Part shown: positions 39,780 to 49,947 of the stretch, piece after piece
How positions within the stretch are numbered: position 1 is the stretch's first letter
How the letters are laid out: each line of letters opens with the position of its first letter
Assembly (NCBI RefSeq): GCF_017916325.1
Contig: NC_090140.1
Coordinates: forward strand, 380,001-444,000
Direction: 5' to 3'
DNA: 64,000 nt
Origin: Leishmania martiniquensis
Lineage: Eukaryota > Euglenozoa > Kinetoplastea > Trypanosomatida > Trypanosomatidae
The notes under the pieces: generated by a model
The model's input: only the letters and a program-made list of their open reading frames with translations
Database searches by the model: none
What the model was told of the DNA's origin: nothing
Translations under genes and position numbers: made by a program

Positions 39780-40004
39780 ATGGGCAACATCTTCATCTTC
39801 GTGTTCATCGGCGGCGTCGCCTGCGGTGCCATCGTTATCTTTCTCATTGCGTGTCTCCGCTGGAAAGCGCTTTCGCTTAGACTGCAGCCACCGGAGCACT
39901 GCATGTGGGAAACGGCGCCGTCGACCGGGATGAGCCGAGACGGCCTTGCCCTACTGAACAAGATGAAGACAGAGACGCTAGGCGAGAAGAAAAAAAAGGA
40001 TTGA
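39780..40004 (+). CDS. Small N-terminally anchored membrane protein (74 residues)
   Basis: A 74-residue protein from the ATG at 39780. Residues 3-25 form one strongly hydrophobic span (IFIFVFIGGVACGAIVIFLI), followed by a basic, amphipathic part and a lysine-rich tail (EKKKKD). The start MGN could accept N-myristoylation, although the membrane span begins immediately. The sequence is not low complexity and differs sharply from the repeat-derived frames around it, and a splice acceptor lies just upstream. No family is recognised. It is the last gene of the plus-strand cluster before the convergent switch. Confidence 0.7.
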   Translation: MGNIFIFVFIGGVACGAIVIFLIACLRWKALSLRLQPPEHCMWETAPSTGMSRDGLALLNKMKTETLGEKKKKD

Positions 40005-41679
40005 GGGCAGGTGAGCTGTAGGTGATGGCCGCCGTGCATACATGGTCGCCAACCGCGTCTGTCAGCAAGGGCGCCGACGGGCCTGTCAAAGCACTGCCTC
40101 ACCTCGCTTCTGAGCCCTCTGCAGCTCTGCCTACTCGCCCAGCTTTCTCCCCCCTCCCAGACCGCGCCGACGATGAAGCTGGCGTCTTTTCTACATCGTC
40201 CGAGTGCACGATGTTGAATACCTGAGCGTGTGCCGGGCGGTGCTCCTCACACTCTTTCTCAGCGTGTGATGGGCATGGGCACAACTCGCCCATTCCACTT
40301 ACTTTGGCTTGAGGTGAAGGGTTGGAACTGCCCTTCCTCCTCTTGTGCTCGCTGCTGTGATGCCGGCCTCACTCTACACCGCACCTGCGTTGGTGCGCCT
40401 GCGGGCCTGCGCGTGCCCCTTCCCCCTTTCGCCCCGGCTTTCTCTCCTGCGCGTATTTTTCTGCCATCGATGTCTGTGCCTTCCCCTTCCCATTCCTCCT
40501 CTCTCTGCGTGTGAGATCGACGGTGGCGCACTCGACTCCCAGACAGAAGCGGAGAGAGAAAGGGAGGGGCGCCGCCGCCAACAGAGAGAAGGGTGGTGAG
40601 AGCGGGCGGCCCACCAAACGTGTGCGGCACCTCATGGGGAGGACAGTGCACACGGAAGAGGAGGGGGGCCGCCAACGGCCGCCTTTTTGTGTATCCCTCG
40701 GCCCCGTGCCCGACCGCACGTCGTGTGGCGGGGGTGTCTGGCGGCACCACTCCAGGTAGGCATCGAAAGCGTCGAGAGAGACCTCTACGAGGCGAGGGAT
40801 GGGTGTGGGGGCCTTGCTGGATCGTGAGACTGCATGCCGCAGCCCTGTTCCGGACCCCCAAGAGAAACCATTCTTTCCGTTGCCGGCTGTTGCTTGCCGG
40901 CCTGTAAAAGCTCTGCCGTGTGTACACGACCTCTGCTTGCTCATCACCCGCCGAGGCTTGAGACATACAGGAGTAACAGGGGGGGGTGACGGGTGCTGAC
41001 TACCCCCGCCCCTTACTCTACGAGAGGCTTACACCTTACGGTGCGCCGTTCCCTGTTGCTCACTGCAACGCTTTCGACGCCTCGGTATCCCCACCTCTTC
41101 ACGACTCTTGGGCGCTCACTTCGAGGATTCGTTGCGCGTCGTCTACTCAACTTCCCCCGAAAGCCGCGACTGCGTCTGCGCGTGTGCCCCTCTTGCCGCG
41201 TGCTGTTTATCGTGTGCGTTGCCCTTGTCCCCCCCCTCCTCTCCCCTGCGCGTTCGTTGCCTGTGCCGGGGTGGCCCTCTTTGCCCCCCCCCCCCCCACC
41301 GGCCGTGGCGGTGCCCCCTTCGCCAGCGCCGCCTCGCCCCGCTGCCAGGGGCGTGGGGTGCTGGCCCTACCGCCAGGGGAGGGCGCCGCCAGCGGCGGGG
41401 CCAGGGCGGGGGCGCGTGGGGTTTTTTTTTTGGCGGTGGTGAAGGGGGTGGGGTGGGGGGCCAGCAGGCGCGGCGGCGAATGCCGCACAAGCGCCCCAGC
41501 GCGAATTCGTGCGTTCTTTTTTGCCATCGTGCGCTATTAGCGTGTGCCTTTCGGTGCACACGCCGAAGGTCGCGCGGCGCGCGCGTGGTGCACAGGGACA
41601 CAACCACACATACATACCCGCCCCTACAGGCACGGTGCGGGAGACAGGGAGGCATCGCTAGTGGCCCCGCCGTCTCCCC
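40005..41679. terminator. Convergent strand-switch region (probable transcription termination zone)
   Basis: Plus-strand genes end at 40004 and minus-strand genes arriving from the right end at 41680, so two transcription units meet here. In Leishmania such regions are where polymerase II stops, helped by base J and chromatin (established knowledge; not visible in sequence). Notable composition: a run of 14 C (41284-41297), 10 T (41422-41431), GGCGCCGCCAGCGGCGG-type GC-rich palindromic pieces (41380-41400), and G-runs (41440-41460). No tRNA or 5S gene was recognised, though such genes sometimes sit in these regions. Confidence 0.7.
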
Positions 41680-43206
41680 CTATTTTTCTGTGGGCAGCTG
41701 TGATGGCGGGGCTGCGCTGGGGTTGGCTGCCTCGCTGGCGCTCTGCGCGCGCCGAAGCTGTTGCGCTGCCGGTGCGCCGGCCAGCCGCTCCTGCTCCTTG
41801 GCCTCAAAGGAGCGAACGCCGACGAGCAGTTCCTTCATCCGGGTCACCGCGATGCGCATCTCGCTATTGGTGAGCACGGGGGCGTAGTCGGACAGGTGCG
41901 GCTGCATGTCGAGTAGTTTCATCTTCTTCACGCGATCCGCGACGACGCCGGTATCGATCTCCTTATCGCGCACGTCGGCGAATGTGACGAGGTGGTGCAG
42001 CATCATGCTGCGGCCCACAGCGTCGAGGATGTAATTTGGCGTCAGCCCAAGTTCCGCGACTGGGTCGATCGCTTGCGCCTTTGCCTCCTCCGGCGTCGGC
42101 GGCGGCACTGGCGGCATGCAGAGCAGCGCGTAGAAGCGCTTCCAGAACTCATCACTCACGCGAAATCGGTAGTAAGGCATTGTAAGCGGCAGACATAGGC
42201 TGCGCATGGGGTCCTCAGTGAAGTCGCCGTGCATCTGCGCCGTCTGCGCCCGTGTCACGGTCGCCGTCACCTCTTTGGAGAAGACGACGTGAGTGCAGTA
42301 GTCCGTGTGGTAGTCATCGCCCACGGTCGCCTCGAACACCCGCGCCAGCAGCAGCGGCCGCTCCGTCGCGAAGTGCACGGCGTGACCGAAGGGCTTGCAA
42401 CTCTTGACAAGGCTCCGATAATAGACGATTTCCATGTCGTTCAGCGCCGCCCACGCAGCGGCGGCGCCGTAGAGCCGCGTGCGGTCCCTCTGCTCCACCG
42501 CAAAGGCGAGGTTGAGCAGCGAGGAGACCGCCTGCTCATCTCGGCGCAGGTTGACGAGCAGGGCAGCGCGCCACAGGTACAGGGAGGTGATCTCCTCGCG
42601 CAGATCTTCGTCCTCGCGGAGCGGGTTCGCGCCGGCATGAACGCTGTCGGCGCCGGTCTTCGCTGTGGCCGGGGTGAACTCATGACCGTCGGAGCCGTCG
42701 ATTACGAAGCGTGCCTCAAGGCCACGACCACGAGCGGCCGCCTTAAGCCGTACATCGACGGTGTGCTGGATGCCCTTCACCACCTGCTCGAGCTTCTCCT
42801 CGGCAGCCAGGGATACTAAGGCGCGTATCTCCGGCGTTGGGGCGTCCTCGACCTCGTACACCTGGCGCTCCGCCAGCACCTCCGCGCCCTTCGTCACTGG
42901 CCGCATGGTGAAGCACCGTGGGAAGCGACACGCCGGCGCGCCGGCGCATGTGCACCGCCCACCGGCGCCGCACCGGTACCGTAAATCGAATGCGGTGCTG
43001 CGAACGACGAAGTCGCGCCGCGCCTTCTCCACGTCGGAGGCCGGCGGCGGGGCGCCACGAAAGTGCCGGGCCTCGACGACGCCGCGCAGATGCGTCAGGG
43101 ATGGCTCCGCTGGCGCGGCGTCTATGAAGTCAGAGCAGTCGCACGGCGCCAATGGCTTCCGCCTTGTCTTCAGCTTTGACGCGATGCTGGATAGGAATGC
43201 TCTCAT
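41680..43206 (-). CDS. Unrecognised 508-residue protein with a short cysteine cluster
   Basis: Read from the ATG at 43206. The N-terminus is short and basic (RAFLSSIASKLKTRRK). Near residues 75-95 a cluster RCGAGGRCTCAGAPACRFPR contains five cysteines with a sixth nearby, which could bind zinc. Residues 195-285 are helical with a TPR-like feel (SLYLWRAALLVNLRRDEQAV). A mixed region with VGDDYHTDYCTHVVFSKE follows, then a helical end. The tail is Ala/Gln/Pro-rich. I recognise no family and give no function. Coding status is well supported by length, codon character and the contrast with flanking spacer. It is the last gene of the right-hand minus cluster, next to the convergent switch. Upstream frame to 43407 is Pro-rich spacer. 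Confidence 0.8.
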   Translation of the reverse strand: MRAFLSSIASKLKTRRKPLAPCDCSDFIDAAPAEPSLTHLRGVVEARHFRGAPPPASDVEKARRDFVVRSTAFDLRYRCGAGGRCTCAGAPACRFPRCFTMRPVTKGAEVLAERQVYEVEDAPTPEIRALVSLAAEEKLEQVVKGIQHTVDVRLKAAARGRGLEARFVIDGSDGHEFTPATAKTGADSVHAGANPLREDEDLREEITSLYLWRAALLVNLRRDEQAVSSLLNLAFAVEQRDRTRLYGAAAAWAALNDMEIVYYRSLVKSCKPFGHAVHFATERPLLLARVFEATVGDDYHTDYCTHVVFSKEVTATVTRAQTAQMHGDFTEDPMRSLCLPLTMPYYRFRVSDEFWKRFYALLCMPPVPPPTPEEAKAQAIDPVAELGLTPNYILDAVGRSMMLHHLVTFADVRDKEIDTGVVADRVKKMKLLDMQPHLSDYAPVLTNSEMRIAVTRMKELLVGVRSFEAKEQERLAGAPAAQQLRRAQSASEAANPSAAPPSQLPTEK

Positions 43207-43885
43207 GAGGCGGGTCTGTGACTGAAGTTGTATGAAGCTGAGGACGAGGCTCGCTAAATGAGGAGTGGGGGCGGGAGTGGGTATGGGCGGGGGCCGCGTG
43301 GGCTGAGCTGTCTCCCTCAGATAAGGACCATGGCACGGAGAACGCAGGCAAAGGGGAAGGTGAGGCGTGAGAGGACCGCCTACGCGGCAGCAGATCACAC
43401 TGACCAAACTGTTCCTTCCGCTAACACTCCCTTCTCGTATCCCTCTCGCTCACGCGTGCGTTGCCGGCCTTCAGCTTCGCAAGCCGGTAGAAGAAGGCCG
43501 CGCGCACAGCGCACCCATCACGCCGGCTCACGAGGAGCAGGGCGACGCAGAGGGGGACTTATGGTGACACAGTCAACGCCGAGACAGGCTGTGTGGAGAG
43601 AGACCGCGCGGTAATGGCGGAGAGACGGGAGCGACAGCACCAGCTCGCATAGGAGCCCAACTGCAACGATTCATCTCTGGCACAACGCCGTCGCTACTGC
43701 AGTGAGATTTACCCGCGCACACGCCCAGATACACACTCGTGCACGGGAGGGACGTGGGCTGCAAGTCCGTAGAGCACTCCGGTAATGAACGGGTAAATTC
43801 ACACAGCCACTGACATGCCGAGCGACGAGCGCGAGGGCGTGTAAATATATATATATATATAAATATATATGCTCCCTTTTTTTCA
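43207..43885. other. Intergenic region with a TA microsatellite
   Basis: About 680 bases; a TA/AAAT microsatellite covers 43841-43870, directly next to the V-ATPase subunit d stop codon at 43886, so it lies in that gene's 3' UTR. No gene is seen. Confidence 0.6.
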
Positions 43886-44959
43886 CTACTGAACGTACGG
43901 CACCGTGCTCACGTACTCGTGCAGGCGGTTACGCATCTGCTGCACAACACAGTCGGCGATCCACTGAAGGTTGTTAATCTCCAGCTCTTTCAGCTTCACG
44001 TAGGCGTAGAAGACGCCGTACTGGAACTGCCGCGTCATAGCGTCATTGTACATGACCACTGACATCTCGACAAAGCGGCGCTCCAGCGACTTCTTGCTCG
44101 CCGAGTCCACTGTCCGGCTGCTATCGTCGAGCAACTCGAAGTAGGTTGTGAAGCGACGCAGGCGGTCGCGCAGTTGCTCCTCGTTTTCGCTTTCTGCGAT
44201 GTCGTCGTGGATGTCGACGAGGGAGCCGATGCTCGGGAACACTTTACGGCGGTCTACTGGCGTGATCTCGCGCATGCCGAGCGTGTTCAGCGTGAAGGTG
44301 AGAACCATGCGATCTGCCTCGGCGTCCAGCAGCGCGCACATCACCTCGCGCGTCTCCCCGCCGAGGTTGTAGCAGAAGTCATAGAACTGCTCGTAGTAAT
44401 TCTTCATGAGGATGCCACGGATGTACTCTACCGAGAGCTCATCCAAGTCGCGCTCGAAGCCGCCCTCCGCGCTGAAAAAGCGGCCCACAGGGCTGTCGAT
44501 CAGCACGACCTCGAACATTTCTTGCACATCCGAGGCTGCGATGAGGGTCGGCATCTCCGGGAAGACGCCGAGGGGGTGGCACTTGGTTAGTAGCTCGAGG
44601 TTGGCGCGGCCGCTGCGCTTTGCCACGATCAGCTTCAGCACGTTCGACAGCATGTACTCGCAGCTGATGAAGTCCAGAAACTGGCACAGCGGCGGCTCCG
44701 CCCAGGAGCGCAGCTCCCTGAATTGCTTCATAAGCAGCCCTTGCGCGCGATCGACGATGATGCGCGAGGTCAGCGTGCCATCCTGCTGCAGAAAGTTCCC
44801 GTAGTCGGTGATCTGCAGCTGGCTCTTCATGTCACCTAGGTTGTCGCATTGGCAGAGGTTATTGTACTCATCAACACGGAGAAGGGCGTCGCGGTAGCCG
44901 TGCACCATGGCCTCGAGGTGGCCCTCGTGCACGTTGTAATCTAGCATACTACGGCCCAT
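43886..44959 (-). CDS. VMA6: V-type proton ATPase subunit d (V0 sector)
   Basis: A 357-residue protein from the ATG at 44959. Subunit d is a soluble V0 component that caps the membrane ring and couples it to the central stalk, in acidocalcisomes, lysosomes or the endomembrane system. Recognisable blocks are the start LDYNVHEGHLEAMVHGYRDA, then LCQCDNLGDMKSQLQITDYG near 35-54, CHPLGVFPEM, the segment VEYIRGILMKNYYEQFYDFC, and the end REYVSTVPY-like block (NRLHEYVSTVPYV). Length is standard (about 345-355). An in-frame upstream extension to 45019 begins His/Pro-rich and is excluded. Confidence 0.96.
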   Translation of the reverse strand: MGRSMLDYNVHEGHLEAMVHGYRDALLRVDEYNNLCQCDNLGDMKSQLQITDYGNFLQQDGTLTSRIIVDRAQGLLMKQFRELRSWAEPPLCQFLDFISCEYMLSNVLKLIVAKRSGRANLELLTKCHPLGVFPEMPTLIAASDVQEMFEVVLIDSPVGRFFSAEGGFERDLDELSVEYIRGILMKNYYEQFYDFCYNLGGETREVMCALLDAEADRMVLTFTLNTLGMREITPVDRRKVFPSIGSLVDIHDDIAESENEEQLRDRLRRFTTYFELLDDSSRTVDSASKKSLERRFVEMSVVMYNDAMTRQFQYGVFYAYVKLKELEINNLQWIADCVVQQMRNRLHEYVSTVPYVQ

Positions 44960-47900
44960 CTTGTTCGACCACAAGCGTGTGTGCGTGTGGGAGGGGAGGG
45001 GGGGGCAGGTGCGATGCATTCAATGAGAAAACAGCAAGGAGGAAGGCGTCGACGGAGTACAACTGCTGCGGTGTGGATGTTGGGAGGAGGTATAGATGTA
45101 GGTGTGCATGTGCGTGAGTGGGCGAGTGAGCATGCGCGGCAGAGTGGTGATGGAGGGAGGGGGAAGAGGACCAGCAAGACTAGCATGGAAAGCAGTGAGA
45201 GAGAGAGAGTTTGCTGGCGCCCACGTACACGCGGACGCACACGGAAGGGGGCCAGAGGAAAGAGAGGCACAGGGGCGGCTTTGAACTACCCCTCTCCTCC
45301 CCCCGCGCCTCTCTAGCCAAACATCGACGCACGTGCGCATCACAGCCTCCACCCCCCACCCCCTCCCTTCTCCGCATCGAGGCTGCTGCTCTCTGCAGCC
45401 GCGAGGCCGTCCTATGGCCTCCCTTCCAAACTCGCAGACACGCGAACGCAAGCGTGCGCCATATCTGCTGTGAGATGTGCCCACGTGTGCGTCGTAGCGA
45501 TGCAGCGGCAGCTGCACTCAACGGTGGGTGCTGCGCATGGGCGTAATCGGCTGAGATATGGAGAGAGGAGAAGAAAGGGATCATCAGCGACCACAAGCCG
45601 TTGTGTTCTCCTCTCTTCCAAGCCCAGGCCACGGCCGTGATGGCTTCCTTCATCCCCCTCGTAACATGTGCGCGCCGCGACGGGCTCACGAGCTGCAAGG
45701 GGGGGGGCGGTGGCTCCAGCGGTACAGTCAGGGCCCAAGACACAGAGGTTGACTGAGGCGGTGCCACCTGCGCGACAGAATCGTTCGATTCTTGCACCTG
45801 CTCGCGCAAGCGCCGGCTCTCGAGCTATGCGTTGCGCAGCCAACCTTTTACCTCCTGCTGTCCCTGCCGTGCGAGTGCGGCTATCTCCTCGAGCTCTTGT
45901 ACCATGACCTCTTCACACTGCAGCACGCATGCTTGACGACGAGCATGGAGCTGAAGCTCGACCAAATCTGCAGGGGGTGACGCTAGAGTCGCTGCACCGT
46001 CCTCATCACTCTTATCTGCGACAGGCTCGGCTGCTGCTGATGCCCGAGACCCTTGTAAAGCCGGTATCCCACCGCCGACATCTCCACACGGTTGCTAGTG
46101 GTGGTGGTGGTGGTGCTCACAGCGTCATCTGACATTGTGCCTGTGCCCTGCGCTGCTTCCACCGCCGCCACTCAAGACGCTGGTGTCCGCACTGACGAAA
46201 GTCCCGCGAGTCCATCGGGGCGGCGGTGTGAGAAGGATGGAAAGGGGGGGCGTCTACGGCTGCGGCACCGCTACCTGCTCGCTTTGGTGTGGGTGACGTG
46301 GCAGCGCGCTCGGCACGAGGGACCGTTGCCGGCACCGGGGCCAGCACCTCCATGATCTCGCCCGAGGCGGGCGCCGCGCAAGTGAACAGTGCACATCTGC
46401 GGCACCTTCCCAAGAACAGCACAGGGGGCTCCCACGAGAGGAACTTGAGGGCAGTGCCGCGTAGACCGGGGCCCACTACGATGACTGGATGCGCTGCCAG
46501 CGGTCGACTAGGGAGGCGAGCAGCGCGGCGCCCATCGTGCGGGAGGGGCCGCTCCAGCAAAATGAAAAAAACATGAATACGTGACGACGCATGTGTGTCA
46601 ACGCCCACCAACGCGCGGCAGCCGCGCACTCTCCGCATGCCCCCGGAGGCCACTCGTCTGCTCGATTGTCGGCTGCCGCGCGCTCGTGGAGGCGGCGGTG
46701 ACTGCCTATGGCCTCGCGAGCTCTTCCGCCAGTGATCGGTTCACCAAAGATGTGTTGCCGCTGATGCCCAGACGACGCAGGTGTGCCAGTGCCAGGGCAC
46801 ACATGGCAGTGGCAGTGGAGGAAGGCCAGTGCATCGGGGGTGAAGAGGCTACGCACGTCGCGAGCGTCTTTCCATGTAGCTGTGCGACATGTCTAGGTGC
46901 GTCAGAGCAGTGCACCACGGGCGCGGGAGAAGGGGCGCTGACGCGTGAATCCTTCTTTGTGCCGCTGCTATGCCAGCGTCTGCCTACCCCACCCACATCA
47001 TCTCCAGCAGTGTACGCCGACGCAGGCGGTCGTGCACAAGGAAGAGCTCGACACCGGTATTGCTGCTGTTAGCGAGGCTCTCAGAGGCTGACTTGGCGCC
47101 AGGCAATAGCGGTGAGGCAGCCAGAGGTAAGCAAGATAGCTCTCTCGTCCACCCCAGACGGAATGGGCCTCTTGGCGCTTTGCGAAGTCCGCGTTGCGAG
47201 GTTTCGTGTGCCTCCCGGAAACCGGCCTGGCGGTGGCGATGCCCAGCACCGTTAGGCACGTGGGCGTGCAGATGCGGCGGGGATAGGCGTACGGCCTTTG
47301 CCCTTGTCATGACCGACGCACTCATGGATGCTCTCTTCACCATCATCCACCGCAACCCCATCCGCAAGCGGCCTGTGCAGTCGCGCTACTCAGCGAGTGA
47401 CCTTCCCGGGACGGTGCCGACGACAAAATTAGTGTCCGCGGCATCCCCGGCAGCGACTCGATGGGGTGGTGAGGGAGGTCCACGTAGAGGAAACACGTGC
47501 ATGCCGACCAGCGAGGTGAGCGCGTTATGCGTGGCGATAAGGACGGTCAGCGTGTTCGCTGCTTTCCTCCTCAAGCGTTCTGGGCGGCACGCTGGACGAT
47601 GCTGCTGCTGCCATAGGGGACGGCAAAGGCACCGTCGCACTGGTAGTCTCAAGAGAAGCACGGATGCCGCCCAAGCGGGAGCGAGTGGGCGGCCGCTGCA
47701 GTGTACGCAGATGGAAGTAGCTGAGGTTCAGCTTCATCGTGGTGTGGGGCCTCGGCTGCCTGGAGGCCATAGCTCCACGGGTGCCCCCCTCCCCCCGAGC
47801 TCGTGGATGTTGCGTCGTTCGAGTGAGGAGGACATGACACTGATCACGTCGCCGCCGCCGCCGTCTCCTCCTGCTTGGAGGCCGTGATGAGGGAAGGAAG

Positions 47901-48693
47901 AGGCCTGGAGAGACAGAGACCGGGGACCACTGCGCAGTAAGCTTCAGGGGAGGACTAAGATGGATCGGGGGTGGAGATCCGTACTGGTGGAGTGCGCACG
48001 ACAGAAGAGGTGTGTGTGTGTCATCGCCAGCAAACCCAAGAGAGAGGATCTAACGAGCACTCGTGCGCAAGGCTTGCCGAAGGGAGGAGGTGGTGGTGGG
48101 GAGGCAATGCGGGGGAACAGCACGCGCAAGGAATGCCGTCGCCTCACATCCTGCACGAGCTGCGCGGACTGGAGAAGGCATCAGAAGGTCTGGATTCAGG
48201 CGAGGAAGTGTTGGCGATGAGGATGCCGAAAACCTCAGAGAGAGAGAGAGAGGGAAGGCCCTCGTACGGTACGCATGTGGAGTATGGCATCTGTCTCTGC
48301 GTCTCTGCCTCTGTGCCTATGAGGGGGGGCGTGGCATCCGTTATAGTGGTGCTTGATAGACCGCTGAGATCGCATGCACAGCTGCACAGAGACACGCGCC
48401 CCTATCTCCTCGGGTGCGCATCGCTGTCAGAGTCTGTGCTGGTAGCGCTGAGAGGAATGGGGAGGGGGGGGTGAGATAAAAAAAAAAGAGGGTGATGGAG
48501 GCGGCCATCGAATGCTCACGGAGCCCGTCGCAGAGTCGCGATGGCACGAGGGTATGGAGAGGAGAGAGGTGCGCAGACACTAAGGGAGACGCACACTGGA
48601 CGGGTGCGCGCATGCAGATGCGCAGACGGGGCTTGCAGAGGCTTCAGCGCAGATGCCTCGCGCGCCTTTCGTCTTCGATACCCACCGTTTTCT
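44960..48693. other. 3.7-kb spacer enclosing a decayed gene
   Basis: 44960-45550 is spacer with CT/AG tracts (45195-45208) and pyrimidine runs. 45.56-47.84 kb carries pieces of a broken minus-strand gene, listed separately. 47.85-48.69 kb is spacer with AG repeats (48236-48251), GT run (48007-48020) and an A-run near 48477-48488. Confidence 0.6.
45560..47835 (-). pseudogene. Broken leucine-rich-repeat / coiled-coil protein gene
   Basis: On the minus strand, successive pieces in different frames resemble one former protein. A possible start MSSSLERRNIHEL is at 47835. LRR-like pieces follow: MKLNLSYFHLRTLQ (about 47.72 kb), LTVLIATHNALTSLVG (47.55), LTVLGIATARPVSG (47.24), HLDMSHSYMERR (46.89) and LAHLRRLGISGNTSLVNRSL (46.78). 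Near 45.98-46.13 kb the sense shifts from SDDAVSTTTTTTSNRVEMSA to a coiled-coil-like frame (VELQLHARRQACVLQCEEVM ... EIAALARQGQQEVKGWL). An in-frame TAG at about 45833-45835 then precedes LESRRLREQVQESNDSV. Several indels and at least one stop prevent one product. It could alternatively be a real gene damaged by sequencing errors. Confidence 0.5.
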
Positions 48694-49110
48694 TCAGGAT
48701 CGGCCCGAGATGGCGCGGTGAAGACGCGCCGTCTCCTGATCTGTCAGCTGCTGCGCCGCCTGCACCACCTCATCTATGGTCGGTCGGCGCCCTAGCCGGC
48801 GGTTACCCTGCTCAGCTGCATCGTCATCGCTGTTGCTACGGCTGTTCGAGGAATCACTGCTCGATGTAACGTAATCGTTGCCGTCAAAGTCGCAATACTC
48901 AGAAGCATAGCGGACGCGGTTGTGGGCACGGTCGATGCAGCGGGAGATGGCCACCATCACCAGGACCGCCGGAACGCCGAGGAAAATCGGAAGCAGTGAG
49001 ATTCGCTCGCCCTCTTCGACAAGAGAGCGGGAGACGGCTTTGAGACCGCCGATAAGGGGTTCGCTGTACCCCCAGGGCGCGTCTACCAGGCCTTCAGCGA
49101 GGCGCGACAT
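48694..49110 (-). CDS. Small single-span membrane protein with acidic-serine segment
   Basis: A 138-residue protein from the ATG at 49110. A hydrophobic segment lies at about residues 37-56 (ISLLPIFLGVPAVLVMVAIS). It is followed by RCIDRAHNRVRYASEY, a Ser/Asp-rich stretch (82-97), and a predicted C-terminal helix (TIDEVVQAAQQLTDQETARL). No family is recognised. The mixed, non-repetitive composition and a clean ATG support a real gene. Topology is likely single-pass with most of the protein on one side; a mitochondrial or endomembrane location cannot be distinguished. Confidence 0.72.
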   Translation of the reverse strand: MSRLAEGLVDAPWGYSEPLIGGLKAVSRSLVEEGERISLLPIFLGVPAVLVMVAISRCIDRAHNRVRYASEYCDFDGNDYVTSSSDSSNSRSNSDDDAAEQGNRRLGRRPTIDEVVQAAQQLTDQETARLHRAISGRS

Positions 49111-49947
49111 GCTCGTGCACGCAAATCAATCTCGAGCAAGCGGTAAGAAAAGTGTAAGGGAGAAGGTGATTGCGGTGGTGGGGAAGAGGGCACCGCTGCG
49201 GGGGAAGCAGACATTTCCCGCTGCTGCACCGGCCCAACACGCACGTGTGTGTATGTGTGTGTGCGTGTGTGTGGAATGGGAAGGGAATACAAAGACCGTA
49301 AGCAGTGATAAGAGTTGCACGTTTGTGCGTGGTGATTCCTTTACGCCATCGCCCCCCTTTCGCCGAGCGCCCGCGCAGATCTCTCATGAGCAGCCGTGCT
49401 GAAAGGGAGGACAGCAATCGTGTTGCCCCCCCCCTCGCGAGCGGAGGTGGCCCAGTGGCGAACGCCATGCAATGACTACTGATGCCGTACACGGAGAGGA
49501 GGTGAGAGTGAGCAGCGGCTCACCACAGCCGCCTGCCTGCGTGTTCGTATGGGGAAGTGTGAGTAGTGAAAGTCTTCAAGACAGTAACGCTTCTCTCCTC
49601 CATTTGCCTGCACCTCCTCTCGCACACCGACGAGAGAGGGAAGGGGTGGAGCGAGGGGACGTAGCGGTGCCATAATGCGTTAGTTAAAAATATCGCCTCA
49701 TGAAGAGAGGGGGCGGGAGGGAGGGGGGCGCGAAGACGCCCCCCCGTGTGTGTGTGTATGTGTGTGTGTGGCGATAGTGGCGGGGAGGGAGGACCAGTGT
49801 AGCAGAGGTACACCGTCGTCTTTCTGGACGAAGCTTGACATGCACGACGGTACCAGCGTAGTCGGGCGTTCGTTATGTGTGTGCGCCAGTACGCTGCCTC
49901 TTTCCCTGTTCCCTCCCTTCCCCTCTCGCGCTGACTCAGTCGCTCTG
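49111..49947. other. Intergenic region, no gene seen
   Basis: About 840 bases with GT-rich microsatellites (49245-49272, 49745-49770) and G-rich purine runs (49710-49735). It should hold the 5' UTR of the small membrane protein and the 3' UTR of the elongase. Confidence 0.6.

Noticed and set aside
40005..41679. tRNA or 5S rRNA genes in the convergent switch
   Set aside because: I looked for A-box and B-box type sequences and cloverleaf halves and found none convincing; a tRNAscan run would be decisive.
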